A stretch of DNA of 64,000 nt from Saccharopolyspora rectivirgula DSM 43747 (GTDB taxonomy: Bacteria; Actinomycetota; Actinomycetes; Mycobacteriales; Pseudonocardiaceae): positions 1-64,000 of the forward strand of contig NZ_AYJW01000001.1 of NCBI RefSeq assembly GCF_000497205.1. Direction: 5' to 3'. A program made the translations under genes and the position numbers. The notes beneath the pieces were generated by a model that was not told where the DNA came from, did not search any database, and worked only from the letters and a program-made list of their open reading frames with translations. Below are positions 22,917-31,978 of this stretch, in pieces; position 1 is the first letter of the stretch; each line of letters opens with the position of its first letter.

Positions 22917-23438
22917 TCAGCCGACGGGCACGGTACCGATGGCGCTGAGCTTCCAGGTGTCTCCTTCCCTGGTCAGCTCAGCCGAGTACCGGTCCCGCTT
23001 GACGCTGGGCTGCTGTCCTTCCAGGGACACCTCGACCTGCACGACGGCGATCATCTTGGCCTTGCCCGCGGCCTCGTCGAGCTCGACGAGGCCGGCGTCC
23101 AGCACCTCGGCGGTGGTGGTGCTCTTCGCCTGGGTGATCTGGGTGGCGTAGTCCCGACGCCCGTTGCGGATCTCGTCCCGCAACGGACCGGTCGAGTACT
23201 TCTCCCACCGGTCGAGGCCGCGTTCCACGTCCCGGTAGTCGAGGGTGTTGAAGTTGACGATCGCGGTGCGCCCGGCCTGCAGCGCTTCGTCGCGCACCCG
23301 GGCGCGCTCGATCCCGGAATCGTTGGTCGCAAGCGCCCAGGCTCCTCCGAAGACCAGGCACGTCACCAGGCTCACCGCGAACAGCGCGGCGGAGCTGATG
23401 AGGCCGAGCCTGCGGGGCTTGGCGCGTTCGCTGGTCAT
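22917..23438 (-). CDS. Mce-associated membrane protein, short form
   Basis: 173 residues. A short basic N-terminus (MTSERAKPRRLG) precedes one membrane helix (about 12-35; LISSAALFAVSLVTCLVFGG) and an extracytoplasmic NTF2-like domain with FNTLDYRDVERGLDRWEKY and a C-terminal GDTWKLSAIGTVPVG. This is the general plan of Mas proteins such as mycobacterial Rv0175-type. It begins 15 nt downstream of the mceF stop, with AGAGGTG just before the ATG, so it is part of the operon. A GTG at 23444 is possible. Confidence 0.82.
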   Translation of the reverse strand: MTSERAKPRRLGLISSAALFAVSLVTCLVFGGAWALATNDSGIERARVRDEALQAGRTAIVNFNTLDYRDVERGLDRWEKYSTGPLRDEIRNGRRDYATQITQAKSTTTAEVLDAGLVELDEAAGKAKMIAVVQVEVSLEGQQPSVKRDRYSAELTREGDTWKLSAIGTVPVG

Positions 23439-23452
23439 GCTCACCTCTTCTC

Positions 23453-24559
23453 CTACCGCATGCCGGGCGCGTTCTGGGCGCCCCGCACGGACGTGTCGCT
23501 GCCCGGGGGTTCCGCGCAGTGCGCTTCGGTGTTCAGCGGAACCGGGTCGGTGTCGATCCCGGTGCGCCGCTGGGTGCCCTCGTATCCCGCGGTGCACGGC
23601 AACGGGTCGAACAGGTTCAGCACGAGTCCGAAGTGCGCGGTGCCGTCACCGGGGATGACCGTGTTGGCCGCCGTGACGACGGCCGGGTAGAGGGTCATCA
23701 GCTGCTCCACACCGTCCACCCGGGTCCGCACCAGCTGCGTGGTGCTGGTGAGGTTCGCCAGGAGCACTCCGAGCTGCGGGTTGTCCTCGAGCAACCCGCT
23801 GAGCTGCTGCGCGGTCGCCGGGGCGCGCTCGATGATGGCGCGCAGGTCGCCGTCGGACTTCTGCAGCTGTTCGGAGAGCAGTCGGAGGTCCTGGCTGAAC
23901 GAGCGGATGGCCGAGCTCTGCTCGTTCTGGGTGGCCAGCACGGTTTTGCCGTCCTCCAGCAGTTGCACCGTCTGCGGGAGGTGCCGCTGCGCTTCGGCGG
24001 TGAACTCCTGGGTGGTGTCCAGGATGTTCTGCAAGTGGCCGCCGTTGTCCCGGAACGCGGTGCCCAGTTCGCTGACCACCGTTCGCAGCGAGTCCTCGGG
24101 AACCGAGTTGACGAACGAGTCCAGGTTGACCATCAGCGTTTCCACCGGCAGAGGCGTTCGGGCCTGGTCCTCCCGGATCACCGAGCCGTCCGCGAGGTAC
24201 GGCCCGTCATCCCGCTTCGGGCGCAGGTCGACGTACTGCTCGCCCACCGCGGAGCGGTTGGTGACCACTGCTTCCACGTCGGCCGGGATGGGTGGGGCGC
24301 CGGGTTCGATGGCCAAAGGCACCTCCACACCGGTCTTGGTCAGCTCCAGCGTTCCGACCCGTCCTACGGGGACCCCACGATAGGTGACCTCGGCGTTTTC
24401 GAAAATGCCTCCGGTGTCGGGAAGTTGCAGCGTGACCACGTAGCCACGCGAGGTGAACAGCCGGTCCAAACCCGCGTAGCTGGCGCCGACGTAGCTGACG
24501 CCCACCAGGGCGATCAGCACGAACGCGATGATCTGCACGCGGACTTTGCGACTGAGCAT
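23453..24559 (-). CDS. mceF: Mce family protein F
   Basis: 368 residues: a short N-terminus, one membrane helix (about 8-30), an MlaD/Mce domain (YVVTLQLPDTGGIFENAEVT, then YRGVPVGRV) and a long alpha-helical region. Mce proteins assemble as hexamers with a periplasm-spanning tunnel for lipid import; MceF is the last subunit in the usual order. Its ATG overlaps the mceE stop by one base. The C-terminus is a Pro/Gly-rich tail ending APGMR. Confidence 0.93.
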   Translation of the reverse strand: MLSRKVRVQIIAFVLIALVGVSYVGASYAGLDRLFTSRGYVVTLQLPDTGGIFENAEVTYRGVPVGRVGTLELTKTGVEVPLAIEPGAPPIPADVEAVVTNRSAVGEQYVDLRPKRDDGPYLADGSVIREDQARTPLPVETLMVNLDSFVNSVPEDSLRTVVSELGTAFRDNGGHLQNILDTTQEFTAEAQRHLPQTVQLLEDGKTVLATQNEQSSAIRSFSQDLRLLSEQLQKSDGDLRAIIERAPATAQQLSGLLEDNPQLGVLLANLTSTTQLVRTRVDGVEQLMTLYPAVVTAANTVIPGDGTAHFGLVLNLFDPLPCTAGYEGTQRRTGIDTDPVPLNTEAHCAEPPGSDTSVRGAQNAPGMR

Positions 24560-25767
24560 CAGTTGCCTCCCAGGAGTCCGCCGAGCAGACCGCCGGACTG
24601 GTCGGGTTCCTCGGCCGGCGGGGACTGTTCGGTTTGCGGTTGTTCGGCCGGTTGCTGCTGCTGGGAGTCGTCCAGCGGCAGCGGCAGCTGCGGCAACCGC
24701 ACCAGCGGCTGCCTGCTGCGGGTCAGGTTCCCCAGCACGTTGGTCAGGTTGAGGTCGGCCTTGATGTAGAGGTTGGTGAAGTCACTGCCCCCGATGCCGT
24801 CCACCGCGTTGTCCGGGAACGGGAAGGTGAGCAGCACTTCCAGCGACTTCGGCAGGTTCTCCCCGGCCGCGGCCAGCTGGTGGAGGGTGGGGGCCAGCTG
24901 GTTGATGTTGTGCACCAGGTCGTCCTTGCTCTGGTTGACCACGTCGGTGGCCACCGCGGACAGCTCGTCCAGCGAGCGCAGCATGGTCACCAGCTGCTCG
25001 CGCTGCTCGTTGAGCACCTGCAGCCCGGGTTCGATGTCGCGCAGCGCGGTGTCGATGTTCTCGCGCTGCGCGACCAGTTTCGCGCTGAGCCGGTTGATGC
25101 TGTCCAGGGCGCGGGTGATGTCGTCGCGCTGGGCGTCCAGCCCGGCCACCAGTTCGTCGAGGTTCTCCAGCAGGTTCCGCGCTTCGGTCTCGCGGCCCTC
25201 CAGAGCGGCGTTGAGCTCCTTGGTGATGCTCTGCAGTTGGGCGACCCCGCCCCCGTTGAGGAGCATGGAGAGGGCGCCGAGCACTTCTTCGACCTCCGGG
25301 CTGCGCCCGGTGCGCTCCGCGGTGATCAGGTCTCCGTCGGAGAGCGTGCCCACCGGTTGTTCCGATGCCGGCGGGGCGGACAGCTCGACGTACTTCTCCC
25401 CCAGCAGGCTGGACTGGCGGAGCCGGGCGACCGCGTTGGCCGGCAGGTGGACGTCACCGTTGAGCACCACGGTGACTTCGGCTTCCCACTCGTCGTCGGC
25501 CAGATCGACGGTCTTCACCCGCCCCACCGGGACGTTGTTCACCCGGACCCCGGCGTTGGGCACCAGGTCCAGCACGTCGGCGAAGCGCACCTTCACCTCG
25601 TAGGGGTCGTCCCCGACGTCAGCACCTCCCGGGAGCGGCATGTCGTAGACGCCGCGCCCGCACCCGCCGAGCACGACGACCGCCAGCAGCACCGCACCGC
25701 CGCGCAGCGCGCTGCGCCAGCTGAACCGCGCCCGGTCGGCCGGCCGGGCCAGCAAACGACGAATCAT
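24559..25767 (-). CDS. mceE: Mce family lipoprotein E (LprK-like)
   Basis: 402 residues. A signal peptide ends in the lipobox VVLGGCGRG, with the acylated Cys at residue 36, the hallmark of MceE/LprK, the lipoprotein of the complex. The Mce domain follows (DPYEVKVRFADVLDLVPNAG, VRVNNVPVGRV), then long helices, a C-terminal TNLYIKADLNLTN segment and a Gln/Pro-rich tail ending GGLLGGLLGGN. Its start overlaps the mceD stop by 4 nt. Orders D-E-F match other actinobacterial mce operons. Confidence 0.93.
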   Translation of the reverse strand: MIRRLLARPADRARFSWRSALRGGAVLLAVVVLGGCGRGVYDMPLPGGADVGDDPYEVKVRFADVLDLVPNAGVRVNNVPVGRVKTVDLADDEWEAEVTVVLNGDVHLPANAVARLRQSSLLGEKYVELSAPPASEQPVGTLSDGDLITAERTGRSPEVEEVLGALSMLLNGGGVAQLQSITKELNAALEGRETEARNLLENLDELVAGLDAQRDDITRALDSINRLSAKLVAQRENIDTALRDIEPGLQVLNEQREQLVTMLRSLDELSAVATDVVNQSKDDLVHNINQLAPTLHQLAAAGENLPKSLEVLLTFPFPDNAVDGIGGSDFTNLYIKADLNLTNVLGNLTRSRQPLVRLPQLPLPLDDSQQQQPAEQPQTEQSPPAEEPDQSGGLLGGLLGGN

Positions 25768-26954
25768 CGGCCACCTCCCGCGGGTTGCCCGCTGTCCGGT
25801 GTGGAGAGCGGCAACGGAAGCGGTGGCAGCTCGCCCTTCTCCAGGGAGCCCACCACCTCTGCCGGGGTCGGCAGTTCGACCACTCCGTCCAGCACTCCCT
25901 GCAACGACTCGCAGGCACCGGCGACGTCACCCGGGATTTCCGCGGGACTGGCGTTCTGCAGCAACTGGCACACCGCGACCAGCGGTGGCTGGTTGAGCTC
26001 GTTGATCACGGCCCGGGTGTCCAGGGTTCCGGACGCCCCGTTGTAGGAGTTGTTCAGGTTGCCCAGCGCCAGCGGAGCGGTGCTGAGCGCTTCCTTCAAC
26101 GCTGCTTTCTGCTTGACCAGCACGGTGGTCACCGCGGTCAATTGCTCCACATTGGATTGGAGCTTGCCGCGGTTGTCGCGGACGAACTTCTCGACCTTGC
26201 CCAGGGCGACCGCCAATTCGGCCATCGCCGCGCTCAAGTTCTGCCGCTCGTCGGCCAGCAGGGCGCTGACCTCCTGCATCTGCCCGGCGAACTGGCGGAC
26301 TTCGTCGTCGTTGCGCGCCAGCATCTCGGTGAACTTCTGCAGGTTGTCCACAGTGGCGAACAGTTCCTCGCTGTCGCCGGAGAGCGTGCTGCTGAGCTCG
26401 CCGAAGTTGCGGATGGTCTCGGACAGCGCTTCGCCGTTGCCGTCGAGGTTCTGCGCGGCGGTGTCGAGCAGCTCGCTCAGCTCGCCGTTGGAGTTGGCCC
26501 CGTTGGGCCCCAACGCCGTGGTGAGCTCGTTGAGGCTGCGGTAGATCTGGTCCAGCTCCACCGGGGTCGCGGTGCGCTCCTGCGGAATCACCGCGCCGTC
26601 CTCCAGCTCCGGACCGCCCTTGTAGACCGGGGCCAGCTGGACGTACCGGTCGCTGACGATGCTCGGCGCCACCGCCACCGCCACCGCGTCCGCCGGAACG
26701 CGCACCTCCCGGTCCACTGTCATCTCGACCCGGACCAGCTTGCCGGACGGCACCACTTCCTCGATCGTGCCGACCGGAACCCCGAGGATCCGGACGTCCC
26801 CCTTCGGGTACAGCCCCACCGCGGCGGCGAAGTAGGCGGTGATGCGCCGCTGGCCGGCGTCCTGGAACAGCCACCAGCCGGCACCGGCGACCGCCAGCAC
26901 GAGCACCGACGCGATGGCGATCAGTCTGGCCAGCGAGGGCTTGTTGCGGCTCAT
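25764..26954 (-). CDS. mceD: Mce family protein D
   Basis: 396 residues: N-terminal membrane helix (LIAIASVLVLAVAGAGWWLF), Mce domain (ITAYFAAAVGLYPKGDVRIL, GVPVGTIEEVVPSG), then a helical region and a Pro/Leu-rich tail. Position and architecture identify it as MceD. The start overlaps the stop of mceC (4 nt) and its own stop overlaps mceE, so translation is coupled throughout. Confidence 0.93.
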   Translation of the reverse strand: MSRNKPSLARLIAIASVLVLAVAGAGWWLFQDAGQRRITAYFAAAVGLYPKGDVRILGVPVGTIEEVVPSGKLVRVEMTVDREVRVPADAVAVAVAPSIVSDRYVQLAPVYKGGPELEDGAVIPQERTATPVELDQIYRSLNELTTALGPNGANSNGELSELLDTAAQNLDGNGEALSETIRNFGELSSTLSGDSEELFATVDNLQKFTEMLARNDDEVRQFAGQMQEVSALLADERQNLSAAMAELAVALGKVEKFVRDNRGKLQSNVEQLTAVTTVLVKQKAALKEALSTAPLALGNLNNSYNGASGTLDTRAVINELNQPPLVAVCQLLQNASPAEIPGDVAGACESLQGVLDGVVELPTPAEVVGSLEKGELPPLPLPLSTPDSGQPAGGGR

Positions 26955-27931
26955 AGGTGGCAGCCCTCCCGGTTGATCGGTCCAACAGTGGGCGGCAGCA
27001 GACCGCAGATGTAGGAATCGAACCAGTGCCCGTTACCGGTCACGTTGGCGAACAACCTGGTGAACGGCGCGAACATCTGGAGGCTGCGGTCGAGGTTCTC
27101 CTGGTTCCGCTCCAACAGCTCGGTCACCCGGTCCAGCTGTTCCAGCGCCGGGCCGAGCTGGTCCTGGTTGTCCTCGACCAGTCCGGTCAGCTGGGCCGAG
27201 AGGTCCCGGGTGCCCTGCAGCAAGGTGTGGATGGAGTCCCGTCGGGCACGGATCTCCTGCAGCAGCAGGTTCCCGTCCGCGAGGAGCTTCTCCAGCTCGG
27301 CGTTGCGCTCGGCAACGGTCTCGGTGAGCTGGCTGGTGTGCTGCAGCAGCTCGTCCAGCTGCTCGTCGCGGGAAGCGATCGTCTGCGACAGGGCCGACAA
27401 CCCGTCCAGCGCGCCGCGGACGTCATCGGGGGTTCCGCGGAAGGCGTCGGTCAGGGTGCGGAAGCTGGTGGCCAGCTGTCCGGTGTCGATCTGGTCCACT
27501 GTGGTGGACAGGTCGCTGAACGCCTCGATGACGTCGTAGGGAGCCATCGTCCGCTCCAGCGGGATCGGCTGGTCGGTGGAGAGCTCCTCGTTCCCCTGCG
27601 GGTCCAGCGCCAGGTACTTCTGCCCCAACAGGGTTTTGATGCGGATCATCGCCGTGGTCCGGTCACCGAGCCAAGCGTTGTTGACCCGGAAGGTGACCAG
27701 CACCTTGTCGCCGTCGAGCTCCACGTCGGTGACCTTGCCGACCTTCACCCCGGCGATCCGCACCTCGTTGTCCGCCCGCAGGCCGGCGGCCTCGCTGAAG
27801 TGGGCCTGGTAGGTGGTCCCGCGGATGATCGGCAGCTGCTCGAAGTTCAACGCCAGCAGGATCGCCAGCACGATTCCCAAGATGCCGGCAACACCTGTCT
27901 TCAGCGGATCTCGCTTGGAGAATGAGGTCAT
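26951..27931 (-). CDS. mceC: Mce family protein C
   Basis: 326 residues from the ATG at 27931, which overlaps the mceB stop (ATGA) and has GAGG 8 nt upstream; a GTG three codons earlier is possible. One membrane helix (about 12-33), Mce domain (TYQAHFSEAAGLRADNEVRI, AGVKVGKVTDVELDG), a long helical barrel segment, and a C-terminal CxLLPPTVG segment with two Cys. Confidence 0.93.
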   Translation of the reverse strand: MTSFSKRDPLKTGVAGILGIVLAILLALNFEQLPIIRGTTYQAHFSEAAGLRADNEVRIAGVKVGKVTDVELDGDKVLVTFRVNNAWLGDRTTAMIRIKTLLGQKYLALDPQGNEELSTDQPIPLERTMAPYDVIEAFSDLSTTVDQIDTGQLATSFRTLTDAFRGTPDDVRGALDGLSALSQTIASRDEQLDELLQHTSQLTETVAERNAELEKLLADGNLLLQEIRARRDSIHTLLQGTRDLSAQLTGLVEDNQDQLGPALEQLDRVTELLERNQENLDRSLQMFAPFTRLFANVTGNGHWFDSYICGLLPPTVGPINREGCHL

Positions 27932-28953
27932 CGCTGGCACCTCGGCTGGGTCACGGGCTGCAAGGGCAGCGTCAGGTTGAGCTCACCGATCCCCACGGTC
28001 CCGCTGGTGCTGCACAAGTAGAAGTTGAACCAGGAGCCGTAGCTCGCGGTCCGGCCCAGCGTTTCCAGCTTTCCGGGCAGGTTCTGCAAGAAGCGCTCGG
28101 TGAGCTCCTCGTGGTCGTTGAGGTTCTGGCTCAGGTTCCGCAGCTCGGTGATGTCCTGCTGCAAACCCGGCCTGGCTTCGGTCACCAGGTCCGCGGTGGT
28201 GTTGGTCAAGCCGTCCATCGCGGTGATCGCGTCCCCGATCGCCTGCCGGTCCTGCGAGAGCCCGGAGACCAGCTGCTGCAGCTGCACGATCGACTCGGAC
28301 AGCTGCTCGTCCCGGGTGTTGACCGTGGCCAACACCTCGTTGAGGTTGGTGATCACCTCTCCGATGACCTGGTCCCGGGAGGCGATCGTGGACGTCAGCG
28401 ACGCGGTGTGGGCCAGCAGGCTCTCCACCGTGCCGCCTTCGCCCTGCAGCACCTGGATGATCTCGTGGGCCAGCTTGTTGACGTCCTGGGGCGACAACGC
28501 CTGGAACAGCGGCTTGAACCCGCCGAGCAGCACCGTGAGGTCCAGCGCCGGCTTGGTGCGCTCCAGCGGGATGGTCGAGCCGGGCTCGAGGTAGCCGGTC
28601 TGGTCCCCGGTGCCCTGCTCCAACGCGATGTAGCGCTGCCCGACCAGGTTGCGGTACTTGATCGTGGCCGTCACGGTCTTCGGCAGCGGACGGTCCGCCA
28701 CGTTGAACTTGACCCTGGCCAGCCTGCGGTCGGCCAGCTCGATCTCCTCCACCTCGCCGACCTTGACCCCGGAGATGCGGACGTCGTCCCCCTCGTTGAG
28801 GCTGGTGACGTCGGTGAACACGGCGTAGTAGGACTGCGCGGGCCGCAGGTCCTTGTTGGCGATCGTCATCGTCAGCACGCCGGTGGCGGTGACCGTGACG
28901 AGCACGAAGACCAAGAACTTGATCAGCGGCCCGGTGATGCTGCGCCCGTTCAT
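27928..28953 (-). CDS. mceB: Mce family protein B
   Basis: 341 residues: one membrane helix (about 10-30), an Mce domain (YYAVFTDVTSLNEGDDVRIS, GVKVGEVEEIELAD), then helical tunnel-forming sequence and a short C-terminus with YLCSTSGTVG. Overlaps the mceA stop (ATGA). No anomalies. Confidence 0.93.
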   Translation of the reverse strand: MNGRSITGPLIKFLVFVLVTVTATGVLTMTIANKDLRPAQSYYAVFTDVTSLNEGDDVRISGVKVGEVEEIELADRRLARVKFNVADRPLPKTVTATIKYRNLVGQRYIALEQGTGDQTGYLEPGSTIPLERTKPALDLTVLLGGFKPLFQALSPQDVNKLAHEIIQVLQGEGGTVESLLAHTASLTSTIASRDQVIGEVITNLNEVLATVNTRDEQLSESIVQLQQLVSGLSQDRQAIGDAITAMDGLTNTTADLVTEARPGLQQDITELRNLSQNLNDHEELTERFLQNLPGKLETLGRTASYGSWFNFYLCSTSGTVGIGELNLTLPLQPVTQPRCQR

Positions 28954-30296
28954 CGGTAGCTCACCTCCGCTCCGCGCAGCACGGGACCGACCAGCAAGGT
29001 GCCCCAGCCGGGGATCTCCGATGCGGGCCGTCCGACCGCGGGGGCGATCACCGTCGCCACCAGGTCCTGCTCAGCCGGGGAGTTCTGGGAACTGCCGCCG
29101 GCTCCCTGCTGGACGGTGCTGGCCGGCGCGGACCCGGTCAACGCCGGGTTCAGCCCACCGTCCCAGTTCCGGGAAGCGGGCGGCGGGACGGAACCGTCCT
29201 TGAACGGCCCGTCCGGCGGGTACTCGGGGATCGGGTCCGGCAGGGGGTCCATGTCGTAGCAACGAGGTCCGCGCTTGTCGGCGAACTCGGGTTCGTCCCG
29301 GTTGGGCACGTACTTGCCGCGGTGCGCGGTGATCTCCAGCGTGATGTGCAGGCCGGGTTCGTCCGTGCCTTCGCCGAAGACCTCGCGCACCCGAGGCACG
29401 TACTCGGCCATCTGCCGCAGGAAGCAGGGGTACTGCGGGGAGTACTTGGCCAGCACGTCCAGCGTCGGACGAGCGCTCTCGCCCAGCGAGATCAGGTTGG
29501 CCCGGTTCTCCCGCAGGAATTCCTCGTAATCACCGGCTGTGGTGGTCAGTTGCGCGGTCAGCGCGGTGAGGTTCTCCCGCTGCTCGACGAGCGTGCGGGA
29601 AGTCGTGGTGAGGTTCTCCAGCGCCTCGATGACGTCCGGCGCGGCCTCCTCGTAGGTCTCGGCGACCCCGACGAGTTCCTGCAGGTTCTGCTGCAAGTCC
29701 GGAATGGACGGATTGAGCCCTTCCAGGTAGGTGTTGAGCTGCGAGATCGTCTCGCCGAGCTTCTCACCGCGCCCGGAGAGCGCCTGGTCCAAGGCGTTGA
29801 GGGTGGCTGCCAGGTCGTCGGGGTGCACGGCCTGCAGCACCGGCAGCGTGTCGGCCAGGATCCGCTCCATCTCGATTCCCGCCTTGGTGCGGTCCTGCTC
29901 GATGACCGAGCCGGAGCGCAGCACACCGGTCGGGTTCTCGGGGAGTTCCAGCGAGACGTAGCGCTCGCCGAAGAGCGTGCGGGGCAGCAACCGGACCGAG
30001 ACGTTGCTCGGCAGCAGCTGCGCCTTGTCCGGCTCCAGCTCCAGGTGGATCTGCGCGCCGGAACCGTCGGAGGTGACTTCGGCGACCCGGCCGACGATCA
30101 TGCCGCGGACCTTCACGTCGGAGTCGCGCATCAGCTGGCTACCGGTGGTGTCCGCGCGCACCACCACGTCCACCGAGGACGTGAACGCGCGGTTGTAGAA
30201 GGCGAGGGTGAGGCTGAAGAACAGCACGATGCACAGCAGCAACGCGACGCCCAACGCGCGGCGCCGCAACGTGGTCAGCGCACCTCTAGTACTCAT
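28950..30296 (-). CDS. mceA: Mce family protein A
   Basis: 448 residues. I chose the ATG at 30296, which forms ATGA with the stop of the preceding YrbE gene; the open frame continues much further upstream, but only in the shadow of that gene. A membrane helix (about 14-34) is followed by the Mce domain (SSVDVVVRADTTGSQLMRDS, DVKVRGMIVGRV) and a helical region to about 370. The last ~110 residues are Pro/Asp-rich with NWDGGLNPALTGS, and look flexible. First of the six Mce subunits. Confidence 0.93.
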   Translation of the reverse strand: MSTRGALTTLRRRALGVALLLCIVLFFSLTLAFYNRAFTSSVDVVVRADTTGSQLMRDSDVKVRGMIVGRVAEVTSDGSGAQIHLELEPDKAQLLPSNVSVRLLPRTLFGERYVSLELPENPTGVLRSGSVIEQDRTKAGIEMERILADTLPVLQAVHPDDLAATLNALDQALSGRGEKLGETISQLNTYLEGLNPSIPDLQQNLQELVGVAETYEEAAPDVIEALENLTTTSRTLVEQRENLTALTAQLTTTAGDYEEFLRENRANLISLGESARPTLDVLAKYSPQYPCFLRQMAEYVPRVREVFGEGTDEPGLHITLEITAHRGKYVPNRDEPEFADKRGPRCYDMDPLPDPIPEYPPDGPFKDGSVPPPASRNWDGGLNPALTGSAPASTVQQGAGGSSQNSPAEQDLVATVIAPAVGRPASEIPGWGTLLVGPVLRGAEVSYR

Positions 30297-31132
30297 CCGG
30301 TGATCCGAACTGTCGTGGTAGTGCCCCAAATGGCCAGGTCGACGAAGAAGTTCAGCAGCGCGGTGGTCACGATCGCGGTGCGCACCGCGCGCCCGACCGC
30401 GACCCCCACCCCGGCCGGACCGCCGGAAGCGCGGTAGCCGAAGTAGCAGTGCGTCATGATCACCACGACGCTGAACACCAGGACCTTGCCGAACGACCAG
30501 AGCACGTCTTCCGGAGGTAAGAACAGCGCGAAGTAGTGGTCGTAGGTGCCGGCTGACTGCCCGTACAGGTAGACCGTGACCGATCTCGCCGCCACGTAGG
30601 ACGTCAGCAGCCCCAGCACGTAGAGCGGGATGACCGCGATGAACCCGGCGATGACCCGGGTGGTCACCAGGTACGGCAGGCTCGGCACGCCCATGACTTC
30701 CAGGGCGTCGATCTCGTCGGAGATCCGCATCGCCCCCAGCTGGGCGGTGAACCCGGAACCGACCGTGGCCGACAGCGCCAGCCCGGCGATCAGCGGTGCG
30801 ATCTCCCGGGTGTTCATGTAAGCCGAGACGAAACCGGCGAAGGCCGAAGTGCCGAGCTGGTCCAGCGCTGAGTAGCCCTGCAGACCAACCACGGTGCCGG
30901 TGAACAGCGACATGCCGATCATCACGCCGACCGTGCCGCCGATGACCGCCAGCGCTCCGCTGCCGAAGCTGACTTCCGCCAGCAGGCGCAGCGTTTCCTT
31001 GCTGTAGCGGGCGATCGCCTTCGGCGTCCACGCCAGCGCGCGCAGGTAGAACGACATCTGGTCGCCCAAGTCGTCCAACGTCTGCAGCGGGCGCTGCATC
31101 GCGCGCCGTGCGCGCTGCGAGATCGTCACCAT
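30293..31132 (-). CDS. yrbEB: YrbE/MlaE-type mce permease B
   Basis: 279 residues, an MlaE-family integral membrane permease with about five to six helices. The signature region is NTREIAPLIAGLALSATVGS and GFTAQLGAMRISDEIDALEV, with the Glu-containing coupling segment that meets the ATPase. Pairs with the YrbE protein upstream, separated by 54 nt. Its stop overlaps the mceA start, tightly linking permease and Mce subunits. Confidence 0.92.
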   Translation of the reverse strand: MVTISQRARRAMQRPLQTLDDLGDQMSFYLRALAWTPKAIARYSKETLRLLAEVSFGSGALAVIGGTVGVMIGMSLFTGTVVGLQGYSALDQLGTSAFAGFVSAYMNTREIAPLIAGLALSATVGSGFTAQLGAMRISDEIDALEVMGVPSLPYLVTTRVIAGFIAVIPLYVLGLLTSYVAARSVTVYLYGQSAGTYDHYFALFLPPEDVLWSFGKVLVFSVVVIMTHCYFGYRASGGPAGVGVAVGRAVRTAIVTTALLNFFVDLAIWGTTTTVRITG

Positions 31133-31186
31133 GTTAGATTCCCCACGCTCACCAGGCGGTCAACGGAACACAGAGCAGGCACGGAT

Positions 31187-31978
31187 TCACATTCCCTTTG
31201 GTGGTACGAGCTCGAGGTAGATGGCGGTAAGCACGAAGTTGACGGCGAACAGCAGCAGGAAGGTGATCACCACCGACTGGTTCACCGCGTCACCGACCCC
31301 CTTCGGGCCGGGCGGCGGGTTCAGCCCCCGGTAGGAGGCGACGACCCCGGCGAGGAAGCCGAAAATCACCGCTTTCAGCTCACTGATCCACAAGTCCGGC
31401 AGCTGGGCCAGCGCGCTGAAGCTGGCCATGTACGCGCCCGGTGTGCCGTCCTGCAGCAGCACGTTGAACCCGTAGCCGCCGACCACGCCGACCACGCTGA
31501 CCATGCCGTTGAGCAGCAGCGCGACCAGCATCGCCGCGAGCACCCGCGGCACCACCAGCCGCTGCACCGGGGAGATGCCCAGCACCTCCATCGCGTCGAT
31601 CTCGTCCCGGATCTTGCGGGAACCGAGGTCGGCGCAGATCGCCGAACCGCCCGCGCCGGCGATGAGCAGCGCGGTGACCAGCGGGCTCGCCTGCTGGATG
31701 ACCGCGAGCACGCTGGCGGCGCCGGTGAACGACTGGGCGCCGATCTGCCGGGTCAGCGAGCCGAGCTGCAGCGCGATCACCGCGCCGAAGGGGATCGCGA
31801 CCAGCGCGGTCGGCAGGATGGTGACGCTGGCGATGAACCAGCACTGCTGGATGAATTCGCGGATCTGGAACGGGCGCTTCGGCACCGCCCGGCAGACGTC
31901 CAGCCCCAGCGCGAACATCCGGCCGGCTTCCCGCAGCGCGCCTGCTCCCGGGAACTGGGTCGGGGTGCGAGCGCTCAT
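31187..31978 (-). CDS. yrbEA: YrbE/MlaE-type mce permease A
   Basis: 263 residues; MlaE-family permease with SPLVTALLIAGAGGSAICAD and LGSRKIRDEIDAMEVLGISP. I chose the ATG at 31978 because it overlaps the ATPase gene stop as ATGA; an in-frame extension upstream is shadow. Forms the membrane part of the ABC-type lipid importer together with the second YrbE. Confidence 0.92.
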   Translation of the reverse strand: MSARTPTQFPGAGALREAGRMFALGLDVCRAVPKRPFQIREFIQQCWFIASVTILPTALVAIPFGAVIALQLGSLTRQIGAQSFTGAASVLAVIQQASPLVTALLIAGAGGSAICADLGSRKIRDEIDAMEVLGISPVQRLVVPRVLAAMLVALLLNGMVSVVGVVGGYGFNVLLQDGTPGAYMASFSALAQLPDLWISELKAVIFGFLAGVVASYRGLNPPPGPKGVGDAVNQSVVITFLLLFAVNFVLTAIYLELVPPKGM